Assembly: GCF_012927045.1 (NCBI RefSeq)
Contig: NZ_JABBFW010000023.1
Span: forward strand, 1-64,000
Length of the DNA stretch: 64,000 nt
Origin: Azohydromonas caseinilytica
GTDB lineage: Bacteria; Pseudomonadota; Gammaproteobacteria; Burkholderiales; Burkholderiaceae_C
Reading direction: 5' to 3'
In this document: piece by piece, positions 35,107-42,294 of the stretch
How positions within the stretch are numbered: position 1 is the stretch's first letter
How the letters are laid out: each line of letters starts with the position of its first letter
Position numbers and translations under genes: made by a program
The notes under the pieces: model-generated
Seen by the model: the letters and a program-made list of their open reading frames with translations, nothing else
Databases searched by the model: none
Told to the model about the DNA's origin: nothing

Positions 35107-36027
35107 TCAGGCTCCGAGCACGGCCAGGGCGTTCTTCGCCGCCGCGACACCCATGTTCACGTAGGCGTCGCTGGTCACGCCGCCGATGTGCGGGCTCAGC
35201 GTGATGCGCGGCTCGCCATGGAACGGGTGCGGCGCCGTCATGGGTTCAACCGCGAAGCTGTCCAGGCCCGCGCCGCGGACCTGGCCGCTGCGGATGGCCT
35301 CCAGCAGCGCTGCCTCGTCGATGAGGCCGCCGCGCGCGGTGTTGACCACGATCACGCCTTGCTTGCACCGGGCCAGCGTCTGCGCGTTGAGCAGCCGGGC
35401 GTTGTCGGCGGTAAGCGGGCAGTGCAGCGAGATCGCGTCCGACTCGCGCCAGAGCGTTTCCAGATCGACCGACTGCACATGGGCCGGCAGCTCCTTGGCA
35501 TAGGGGTCGAAGCCGATGACGCGCATGCCCATGGCGTCGGCCATGCGCGCGAAGCGCAGCCCGATGGCGCCCAGGCCGACGAGGCCGATGGTGCGGCCCG
35601 CGAGCTCCAGGCTCTTGTGCGTGGCCTTGTCCCAATGGCCCGCGTGCATGCGCTCGTTGAGCTGCACCACGGACTTGGCGCAGGCCAGCAACAGCGCCAG
35701 CGCCTGCTCGGCCACCGCCGCGGCGTTGGCGCCCACGGCGGCCTTGACCTGGATGCCGCGCTGCGCGGCAGCCGCCTTGTCGATGGTGTCGGTGCCGCTG
35801 CCGTGCTTGGAGATGACCTTGAGCGACGGCGCCGCGTCCATCGCGGCGGCGCCCACCTTGCTGTAGCGCACGATGATCGCCACCGGGTCGTGCTGCCGGC
35901 ACAGGGTGACGATGTCGTCCTCGGTGGGCGTCTTGCCGGCGAACACGACCTCGTAGTCGGTCAGCAGCGCCAGCGCCTGCGGTGCCAGGTCCGCCCCGGT
36001 GACCAGGAACACGGGTTTCCGGCTCAT
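35107..36027 (-). CDS. D-isomer-specific 2-hydroxyacid dehydrogenase
   Basis: This 306-aa NAD(P)-dependent enzyme has substrate-domain segments near both ends and a Rossmann domain with TIGLVGLGAIGLRFARMADA (about residues 145-165). Catalytic residues are visible: Arg in VVNTARGGLIDEAALL (about 233), Glu in LDSFAVEPM and His in SPHIGG. It interconverts a D-2-hydroxy acid and a 2-keto acid. Its ATG overlaps the stop of the RraA gene (TGATG at 36027), indicating coupled translation. With the lactonase and Bug proteins it suggests hydroxy-acid catabolism. Confidence 0.9.
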   Translation of the reverse strand: MSRKPVFLVTGADLAPQALALLTDYEVVFAGKTPTEDDIVTLCRQHDPVAIIVRYSKVGAAAMDAAPSLKVISKHGSGTDTIDKAAAAQRGIQVKAAVGANAAAVAEQALALLLACAKSVVQLNERMHAGHWDKATHKSLELAGRTIGLVGLGAIGLRFARMADAMGMRVIGFDPYAKELPAHVQSVDLETLWRESDAISLHCPLTADNARLLNAQTLARCKQGVIVVNTARGGLIDEAALLEAIRSGQVRGAGLDSFAVEPMTAPHPFHGEPRITLSPHIGGVTSDAYVNMGVAAAKNALAVLGA

Positions 36028-36725
36028 CACAGCGTCTCCCCGTCCTTGAGCACACCGGCGGCGCGCAGCGCGCCGTCGAGCCAGCCCGGGCGCAGGGCCT
36101 GGCGGCTCTTGATGCCCTCGATGCGCTGGGTCTCGGCGGCCACCTTCTCGGCGGCCAACGGCAGCAGGGAGGCGGCCTTGGCACGCTCGACCACCACCAC
36201 GCCGTCGGCGTCGCCCACCACGAGGTCGCCCGGATGCACCGTGACGCCACCGATGGAGATGGGGTGGTTCAGGCGCCCGGCGATGTTCTTGGTCGGGCCG
36301 TTGGGGTTGAGGCCCGCGGCGAACATCGGAAAGCCCAGCTCGCGGATGGCCTCGCTGTCGCGCACGGCGCCGTCGATGACGACGGCGGCCAGCCCCAACG
36401 CCACGCACTGCTGGGACATGATCTCGCCCATCAGCGCGCTGGAGAGGTCGCCCTTGCCGTCGACGATGATCACGTCGCCCGGCTTCGCCACGGCCATCGC
36501 GGCGTGGATCATCAGGTTGTCGCCCGGGCGCACCTCCACGGTGATGGCCGTGCCCGCAAAGCGCATCGAGGGGCTCAGCGGCTGGATGCGGCCGTGCAGC
36601 GCGCCGCGGCGGCCGGCCACGTCGGCCAGGATGGAGGAAGCGAATTCGGAGGCCTGCTTGACGATGTCGGCGGACAGGCGCTCGACGTCGCGGATCACGT
36701 CGGGCAATGCGGCAGCTTGACTCAT
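36027..36725 (-). CDS. RraA-family protein, probable 4-hydroxy-2-oxoacid (HMG/CHA-type) aldolase
   Basis: This 232-aa protein has the RraA fold motifs ITVEVRPGDNLMIHAAMA, GDVIIVDGKGDLSSALMGE, and VIDGAVRDSEAIRELG, whose Arg and Asp are the substrate and metal residues of the class II HMG/CHA aldolases. Those residues and the catabolic context favour an aldolase or decarboxylase acting on a 4-hydroxy-2-keto acid over the RNase E inhibitor role. It lies between the Bug gene at 36808 and the dehydrogenase gene in one operon. Confidence 0.85.
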   Translation of the reverse strand: MSQAAALPDVIRDVERLSADIVKQASEFASSILADVAGRRGALHGRIQPLSPSMRFAGTAITVEVRPGDNLMIHAAMAVAKPGDVIIVDGKGDLSSALMGEIMSQQCVALGLAAVVIDGAVRDSEAIRELGFPMFAAGLNPNGPTKNIAGRLNHPISIGGVTVHPGDLVVGDADGVVVVERAKAASLLPLAAEKVAAETQRIEGIKSRQALRPGWLDGALRAAGVLKDGETL

Positions 36726-36807
36726 GAGAATCTCCGTTGGAAATCAAAGGGCCGCGCCGGCGAGGGACGCGCGCGGCAGAAGAGGGGGCGGCGTGAGGCC
36801 GCCGTGG

Positions 36808-37779
36808 TCAGTCGAGCTTGGCGCCCGACTCCTTGACGACCTTGCCCCAGCGCTGCATGTCCTCGCGCATCAGGGCCGCGAACTGCTCGGGGGTGCCGCC
36901 GGCGGGATCGGCACCCTCTTCGCCCAGGCGCTTGCGCAGGTCGGGCTGCTGCAGTGCCTTGTTGAGCTCGGTATTGAGCCGCGCCACGACGTCCTTGGGC
37001 GTGGCGACCGGCGCCAGGAAGCCGAACCAGGTGGCCGCATCGAAGCCCTTGTAGCCGGCCTCCGCGACGGTGGGCGTCTGCGGCAGGTCGTCCACGCGCT
37101 TGGACGACGACACCGCCAGCGGGCGCAGCTTGCCGTTGCGGATCTGCTGCAGCACCGAGGGCACCGAGGCCATGTACATGTCCACCTGGCCGCCGATCAC
37201 GTCATTGAGCGCCTGGTTCGCGCCCTTGTACGGGATGTGCTGGAAGCGCACCGCGGCGGCCTTCTGGAACAGCTCGCCCGTGAGGTGCGCCACGGTGCCG
37301 TTGCCCGGCGACGCGAAGTTCACGGCGCCCGGCTTGGCCTTGGCGGCGCTCACCAGATCGGCCAGCGTCTTGTAGGGCGAGGTGCTGGACACCACGATGG
37401 CCAGCGGCGCCGTGGCCACCATCGCGATGGGGGCCAGGTCCTTCAGCGGGTTGTAGGGCAGCTTGGCGTAGAGCGTCGGGTTGATGGCCAGGTTGCTGGT
37501 CTGGCCCAGCACCAGCGTGTAGCCGTCGGCCGGCGACTTGGCCACGGCGTCCACGCCCAGGTTGCCGCCAGCGCCGGGGCGGTTGTCGATGACGAAGGTC
37601 CAGCCGGTGGCCGTGGAAACCTTCTGCGTCACCTCGCGGGCGATGATGTCGGTGCCGCCGCCCGGCGGGAATGGCACGATGACCTTGATGGCCTTGGCGG
37701 GATAGGACTGGGCCAGCGCGGCGGGCACGCAGGCGGCGGCCAGCGCGGCAGCCAGAAGTTGGCGGCGGTCGAGCAGCAT
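36808..37779 (-). CDS. Bug/TctC-family periplasmic substrate-binding protein, first gene of operon
   Basis: This 323-aa protein has an Arg-rich signal peptide (MLLDRRQLLAAALAAACVP) and the Bug signature SYPAKAIKVIVPFPPGGGTD, then NRPGAGGNLGVDAVAKSPADGYT and YKGANQALNDVIGGQVDMY. GGAGACAAC precedes the ATG. It is the promoter-proximal gene of the 37779-to-33131 operon and is clearly different in sequence from the Bug protein at 34081, so the operon encodes two different receptors. Element B lies about 110 bases upstream. Confidence 0.92.
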   Translation of the reverse strand: MLLDRRQLLAAALAAACVPAALAQSYPAKAIKVIVPFPPGGGTDIIAREVTQKVSTATGWTFVIDNRPGAGGNLGVDAVAKSPADGYTLVLGQTSNLAINPTLYAKLPYNPLKDLAPIAMVATAPLAIVVSSTSPYKTLADLVSAAKAKPGAVNFASPGNGTVAHLTGELFQKAAAVRFQHIPYKGANQALNDVIGGQVDMYMASVPSVLQQIRNGKLRPLAVSSSKRVDDLPQTPTVAEAGYKGFDAATWFGFLAPVATPKDVVARLNTELNKALQQPDLRKRLGEEGADPAGGTPEQFAALMREDMQRWGKVVKESGAKLD

Positions 37780-37885
37780 GTTGTCTCCTGGGGCGGTCAC
37801 GTCGTACGCCGCAGTCCTCGGGATGAGAAAGCAGCCTCGTGCCGTCGTGTTGGAGCCAGTATTGGCGCCGCACGCCGCTGGGTCT

Positions 37886-37924
37886 ATTTGATAATTTCTG
37901 CGAATCGATAAACCGCGCTTTTGC
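37886..37924. promoter_or_regulatory. Promoter-like element B, shared with 31952-31990
   Basis: This element runs from ATTTGATAATTTCTGC to GCTTTTGC and matches element A at 30 of 39 positions with identical spacing. It lies between the minus-strand Bug operon and the plus-strand ABC binding-protein gene. It may be a second site for the same LysR protein, or what remains of a lost divergent lysR gene's promoter and first codons. Confidence 0.6.
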
Positions 37925-38054
37925 GCTCCGGCATGAGCGCGGCCGCTTTGCCTGCTGGCCAGGCAGCGGGAAGCCGACTCCCCGCCGTGGACCGCTCCCG
38001 CGCTGCTACGCTCCACGGCAGGCCCGCAAAGCCCCTCACCAGAAGGTGTTTCGC

Positions 38055-39200
38055 ATGAAGTACCGCACTCTCCACGCCCGGCAGCTCGTTGCTGCGCTCA
38101 TGCCCATCGTCCTGGGCGCGGTGTCTCCGGTGGCGCAGGCCCAGGAGGTCGTGAAGATAGGGCTCAGCAGCCCGCTGTCCGGCCCGCAGTCCGCCTACGG
38201 TGAGGACAACCGCGACGGCCTGCTGCTGGCCGTCCGGGAGCTCAACGCCCAGGGCGTGCAGGTCGGCGGCCGGAAGGTGGTCTTCGAGGTCCAGGCCGAG
38301 GACGACGCGGCCGACCCACGTCAGGGCGTGGCCGTGGCGCAGAAGCTGGCCGACGAGAAGGTGAAGTTCGTCCTGGGCCCGTACAACTCCGGCGTCGCCA
38401 TTCCCGCCGGGCGCGTCTACAACGAGGCCGGCATGGTGGTGCTGACGGTGGGCTCCAATCCCAGGATCACCCAGCTGGGCTATTCGCGGCTGTTCCGCAT
38501 CGGCGGCAATGACACGCAGGTCGGCGGCGCCATGGCGCTCTATGCCGCCAAGGACTTGAAGCTCAAGAACGTGGCGGTGGTGGATGACCGCACCGCGTAC
38601 GGGCAAGGGCTGGCCGCCGAGTTCGTGGCCGAGGCCAAGCGCCAGGGCCTCAACATCGTCAGGCAGGAGTTCACCACCGACAAGGCCAGCGACTTCACCG
38701 CGATCCTGACGACCATCCGCGCCGCCAAGCCCGATGCCGTCTTCTTTGGCGGTTACTCCGCGCAGGGTGGTGTGCTGCTGCGCCAGATGGCGTCGCTGGG
38801 CATCCAGGCCAAGCTGCTGGGCGGCGACGGCATCTGTGACACGGAGCTCAACCGCCTCAGCAGCGGCATGGCGGATGGCAAGGTGTTTTGCCTGCAGGCG
38901 CGCGTGATCCTGAACAGCGCGGAGACCGGCCGTGCCTTCGCCGCAAAGTACAGGGCCGCCTACCAGCGCGACCCGCTGACTTACGCCGCGAACTTCTACG
39001 ACGGCGCCATGCTGCTGGCCGACGCCATGCAGAAAAGTGGCTCCACCGACCCGGGCAAGGTGGCCGAAGCCATCGCCAAGGGCAGCTATAGGGGCGTGGT
39101 TGCCGAGTATTCGTTCACCGACAAGCACGACCTGAAGGTTTCGCCGATGAGCGTCTACGGCTTCAAGGGCGGCCAGCCCGTGGCCCTGGCTTCGTTCTGA
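38055..39200 (+). CDS. ABC transporter substrate-binding protein (branched-chain amino acid type, family 1/4 fold)
   Basis: This 381-aa exported protein has a signal peptide ending VSPVAQAQ and begins VVKIGLSSPLSGPQSAYGED, the LivJ-type N terminus. Further blocks are VKFVLGPYNSGVAIPAGRVY, NVAVVDDRTAYGQGLAAEF and DPLTYAANFYDGAMLLADAM. GAAGG lies before the ATG. No permease or ATPase genes are adjacent, so it is an orphan receptor. Ligands in this family include branched-chain amino acids, amides and aromatic acids. Confidence 0.9.
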   Translation: MKYRTLHARQLVAALMPIVLGAVSPVAQAQEVVKIGLSSPLSGPQSAYGEDNRDGLLLAVRELNAQGVQVGGRKVVFEVQAEDDAADPRQGVAVAQKLADEKVKFVLGPYNSGVAIPAGRVYNEAGMVVLTVGSNPRITQLGYSRLFRIGGNDTQVGGAMALYAAKDLKLKNVAVVDDRTAYGQGLAAEFVAEAKRQGLNIVRQEFTTDKASDFTAILTTIRAAKPDAVFFGGYSAQGGVLLRQMASLGIQAKLLGGDGICDTELNRLSSGMADGKVFCLQARVILNSAETGRAFAAKYRAAYQRDPLTYAANFYDGAMLLADAMQKSGSTDPGKVAEAIAKGSYRGVVAEYSFTDKHDLKVSPMSVYGFKGGQPVALASF

Positions 39201-39204
39201 ACGC

Positions 39205-39309
39205 TCAGAACACGTAGGCCACGCGGGCCTGCAGCCCTTCCACCGCCGCGCCGTTGCGCACCTTCACGTCCTTGGCGTATTGCAGCGCGTCGCTCGCCTG
39301 GTACTGCCA
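39205..39309 (-). pseudogene. C-terminal remnant of an outer-membrane beta-barrel protein
   Basis: Read on the minus strand, 34 codons encode WQYQASDALQYAKDVKVRNG then AAVEGLQARVAYVF and a TGA. The alternating pattern and terminal Phe are those of the last strand of an outer-membrane barrel. Homology-like sequence ends at 39309, exactly where an opposite-strand fragment begins. No start codon remains. The parent family cannot be named with confidence. Confidence 0.7.
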
Positions 39310-39437
39310 TGTCAGTGCTCAGCGGCCCGGACAACGCCCTCGTCACCTACGACCTGCGCGACGACAGCAAGCTCAGGAAGCCGCTGATCCAGTCCGCGCC
39401 CATGGGCGAGACGCCGGTCTACCTGGAGACGCACTGA
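39309..39437 (+). pseudogene. C-terminal remnant of a possible amine dehydrogenase large subunit (MauB-like)
   Basis: This 42-codon frame encodes MSVLSGPDNALVTYDLRDDS, then APMGETPVYLETH and a stop whose A is the first base of the MauE ATG (TGATG). The sequence looks like a final beta-propeller blade (LSGPDNxLVTYD). With mauE immediately after, I infer the end of an amine dehydrogenase large subunit (MauB/AauB type). The ATG at 39309 sits at the junction with the barrel fragment and is probably accidental. The rest of the gene is missing. Confidence 0.6.
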
Positions 39438-40156
39438 TGGGCGCCGCACTCCCCTTCGCGCTGGACCCGGTGCTGGGCCATGCCGCGGCGGCGACGCTGG
39501 GCGCGGTGCTGCTGCTGGGCGCGATCTCGAAACTGCGTGACCTGGCGCTGTTTCGCGGAGCGCTCGACAACCACCGCCTGCTGCCGCGCGCGCTGCTGGC
39601 CCCGGCCGCCCTGCTGCTGCCGCTGCTGGAGCTGGTTGCCGGCGCGCTGCGGCTGCCCACGGCCAGCCGCGAAAGCGGCGCCCTGCTGGGCCTGGCCGTG
39701 CTGGTGCTGGTCACCGGCGCCGTGGTGATCAACCTGCGGCGTGGCCGCGAGCGCATCGACTGCGGTTGCGGCGGCAGCGAGCACGTGCCGCTGAGCCGAG
39801 GCCTCGTCGCCCGCAATGCCGGCCTGGCGCTGCTCGCCCTCGTCGCCCTGGCCCCAGCGCCGGCCCGCGCCACCGTGTGGCTGGACCTGGCGGCCACCGC
39901 CTTCGCCACCCTCTTCCTGCTCGGCCTGGTCCTGGCCGTGAACCAGCTGCTGAGCAACCAACCCCGCTTCGGCCGGCGCTACATCAGCCAGGTGCTGCTG
40001 CCGCGCGTGAGCAGCCCCACCTTGCCAGCCGGGTTGCGCCCCTACGACGGCGAGGAGATCGCCCGGCTGCGCCGTACCCGCCCCGCGGATGTCGGCGCCG
40101 TGCGGCAGCAGCTGCTCGGCCAGGGCCACACGGCGGGCATCGCGATCGAGCCCTGA
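39437..40156 (+). CDS. mauE: MauE-like methylamine utilisation membrane protein
   Basis: This 239-aa protein has four or more hydrophobic helices in a DoxX-like layout (AATLGAVLLLGAISKLRDLA, LLLPLLELVAGALRL, LLGLAVLVLVTGAVVIN). Between two of them is RERIDCGCGGSEHVPLSRGL, the MauE motif with closely spaced cysteines. MauE is needed for maturation of the disulfide-rich small subunit of methylamine or aromatic amine dehydrogenase. A C-terminal extension of about 55 residues is soluble. Its ATG overlaps the remnant upstream gene, and no other mau gene is in the window, so it is probably an orphan of a decayed locus. Confidence 0.75.
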   Translation: MGAALPFALDPVLGHAAAATLGAVLLLGAISKLRDLALFRGALDNHRLLPRALLAPAALLLPLLELVAGALRLPTASRESGALLGLAVLVLVTGAVVINLRRGRERIDCGCGGSEHVPLSRGLVARNAGLALLALVALAPAPARATVWLDLAATAFATLFLLGLVLAVNQLLSNQPRFGRRYISQVLLPRVSSPTLPAGLRPYDGEEIARLRRTRPADVGAVRQQLLGQGHTAGIAIEP

Positions 40157-40393
40157 GCCTGGGCGCATCCGCAGTCGGGCCGGCCTGCTGCCGCGGCCGT
40201 GGTGGAGGAGCACGCGTCCGCCTCTGGGAGACCAGGTGGGCGCGTTGGCATTTCCTCGAGCAACGGGAAGCGAGCGCGCCTGCTGCCTCCGTTTCCGTGG
40301 CCTGCCGTCGGCGCATAGCGGCAGCCCTGGACGCACGGCCCTGCCCGGTCAGTCCAGCACAACGGGTTTTGTGCCGTTTCCCAAACGCTTGTT

Positions 40394-40421
40394 GGTGTTG
40401 ATAAGTATTGTTATCAATACC
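40394..40421. other. Dif-like XerC/XerD recombination site
   Basis: Two 11-bp arms, GGTGTTGATAA and TTATCAATACC, flank a 6-bp centre, GTATTG. The ATAA-N6-TTAT core and the GGTG outer end match the layout of E. coli dif (XerC arm, 6-bp spacer, XerD arm). The arms are inverted repeats at 10 of 11 positions. It may resolve dimers of the replicon. An operator is the alternative, since the arms are unusually symmetric. Confidence 0.55.
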
Positions 40422-40933
40422 TAGAAAAAATGGCGCGTTATGCCCTAGTGGATCATTGGGCCGCTTATATCCTTGCTGTGGCAAGCACATGGCGCGGGGA
40501 ACGACGGCATCACAGGGCTGCACTGGTCTTTGGGAAAGCGCCCCCGCAGGACGGCGTGCCGACCCGGCGCAAGCGCTTCCGGAGGATGCACTTGCGCGAG
40601 CCGGGGGACGGATGAACCGCGGCGGTAGGACGCCGTGCGTATCGGGCCCGCCAAGAGCACGGCGGCCTTGCGGACCGTGGGGGCCAGCGCAGTGGTCGTG
40701 CCAGAACGACTCCAGCCCCACCCACCCTTGGCCGGGTGGCGGTCGGATCGACTCGGCAACGTTGGCAATGACTTTGAAGGTGGTCCAGGTTCCCTCGCAG
40801 GCTTGGTGAGCGCGATGCGGCCGGGCGACGGATGGAGCTCGGCGGCCGTGTCCGGCCACCCGCACCCGGGCATGCGCGGCACCCGGTTTCAGGCTGGATT
40901 GCTCATGTTGTTGGATGCTGCAACGGTTGGGGG

Positions 40934-40948
40934 GTGGGACCGTCCCAC
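40934..40948. repeat. Partition-site-like palindrome, copy 1
   Basis: GTGGGAC and GTCCCAC flank a single C. Here the arms extend to 9 bp on each side (GGGTGGGAC and GTCCCACCC). It is one of four copies in 1.5 kb ending inside parB, and the likely binding site of that ParB. Confidence 0.75.
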
Positions 40949-41382
40949 CCTTTGCTGGACACCACAAGGGAACGGCGGAAAGCGCTCGCATCGGCCTGTC
41001 TCCCACAACCAAGTCGTTGCCCGCGCGCATTCCTTCCCGTACGCCAGTACTGAACGGATCGATACGCGTGATGCGAAGCGATGCAGCCGGGCCGGTACGG
41101 CCTGCCACTGCGGTGCGCTTCGGAGAGCCGACATTTCGCCACAAGACGCCGGCTTGTCGTCTCCAACGCACGTCCTGCGCCGTGCTTCGGCCACCGGGCA
41201 CAGTGCACCGGAGGGATCGCTCGCTGGTAGGACTCCGCCGCCGCCTCACAGCTTGCCGCAGCGCCGGTGCCCTGGCCTGCCGCAAAGGCGGCATGAAAGC
41301 CGTGAGAGACGCGGCGCGGCAAGGCAAGGACTGCAGAACTGCGGCTGTTCGTGGCCTTTGCTTCAGCTTCTAGCAAGAGGGC

Positions 41383-41397
41383 GTGGGACCGTCCCAC
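41383..41397. repeat. Partition-site-like palindrome, copy 2
   Basis: Exact copy of GTGGGAC-C-GTCCCAC, 449 bases after copy 1, in DNA with no supported gene. The flanks differ from the other copies except for trailing C residues. Confidence 0.75.
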
Positions 41398-42094
41398 CCC
41401 CCTGCCTGGCCAGCGAGTTGAATGAAGCCATCGTGCAGCGGCTTCACGCCGATCGACCATGTCATTCACTCAGCGGGGGAGCCCACCCGGCTCAATGCCG
41501 CTGCTGTTCGGACAGCGGCATTTGCCGTGCAACGCGTCTGGGACCAAACCGGGGTGGCCGTTCCGCATACTGGCAGTCCACACCCGCAATCCCGGCGTCA
41601 GCGAGAGATGCTGTGGTCCGAGCGCAGCAAGGATTGAACGGCCATACCCCTGGTCAGTGTCGGTTTCGTTCCGCAGCAGCAGGATAGAGAGCGGACACTG
41701 TGGTGGCATGGCATCCGGCTACCTGCCAATGCACTGTCGCATGTTCGGCTTGGCCTTCCACCGCCTCAGGTGGCCGCCTTGAGCCGGGTACGGGGCCGGC
41801 GCCCTTTCTTCGCCCGGGACCGCCTGGACCGGCGTGCGCTGAGTCCGTGGCAGAGCCGGCTTGAGGGGAAATTCGGGAATCCGGGGATGTCTGCCACCTG
41901 TCAGTGGCAGGCCTTCCCGGCCGCCCTCGAATGCCAAGAACCGTTCATGTTGCCTCGGCTCCTACCCGGAGAGAAACGGGTTCCGCGGACGCCTGACCAC
42001 ATAGCCTTGGCTTGGTGGAGGGGCCCCTCTCTGCCTGGTCACGCCGGCGTCCGTGAATGCCCACCTTGATGTGTGGCACCGGTGCGGTGAGGGG

Positions 42095-42109
42095 GTAGGA
42101 CCGTCCCAC
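42095..42109. repeat. Partition-site-like palindrome, copy 3 (one mismatch)
   Basis: GTAGGAC-C-GTCCCAC differs from the consensus at one base in the left arm. It lies 186 bases beyond the end of parB, in the gene-free segment. Confidence 0.7.
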
Positions 42110-42277
42110 CCCTGGCCTGACCATGGCGCCCACCTCGGTTCGCCTCTTGTCCCGCTTAGACCAGGGCCGCCCATGTCTTTTGGTCAGAGTCCCTTCCATG
42201 CCCTGCGCTCCCAGGTGCCGGTCCCGGGGAAGGCACGCGGTCCGGCCCGACCGACGGCCGGCTCTTTCCAATGAACG

Positions 42278-42294
42278 GCCGGGCTTGGCCCGGC
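42278..42294 (-). terminator. Candidate terminator after parB
   Basis: On the minus strand GCCGGGC, loop CAA and GCCCGGC form a perfect 7-bp stem directly after the parB stop, followed by CGTTCATT rather than a clean T-run. It may be a weak intrinsic terminator or a transcript-stabilising hairpin. Confidence 0.45.

Larger units (their letters stand above)
40157..42294. other. 2.1-kb gene-free segment next to parAB (probable centromere region)
   Basis: No reading frame here has a ribosome-binding site, a recognisable family or the third-position GC bias of neighbouring genes, although frames up to 350 codons stay open by chance in GC-rich DNA. The segment contains a dif-like site (40394), three copies of the 15-bp palindrome (40934, 41383, 42095) and an AT-rich patch near 40390-40440. 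Its position beside parB, and its palindromes, fit a centromere for plasmid segregation. Confidence 0.65.

Noticed and set aside
36027-36725. RraA as RNase E inhibitor
   Set aside because: The operon context with Bug, dehydrogenase and lactonase genes and the GAVRDSEAI motif favour the aldolase branch of the family.
40635-41687. 350-codon frame in the gene-free segment, and a 188-codon frame on the other strand
   Set aside because: No ribosome-binding site, no family, mixed codon use, and the frames run through the palindromic partition-like sites.
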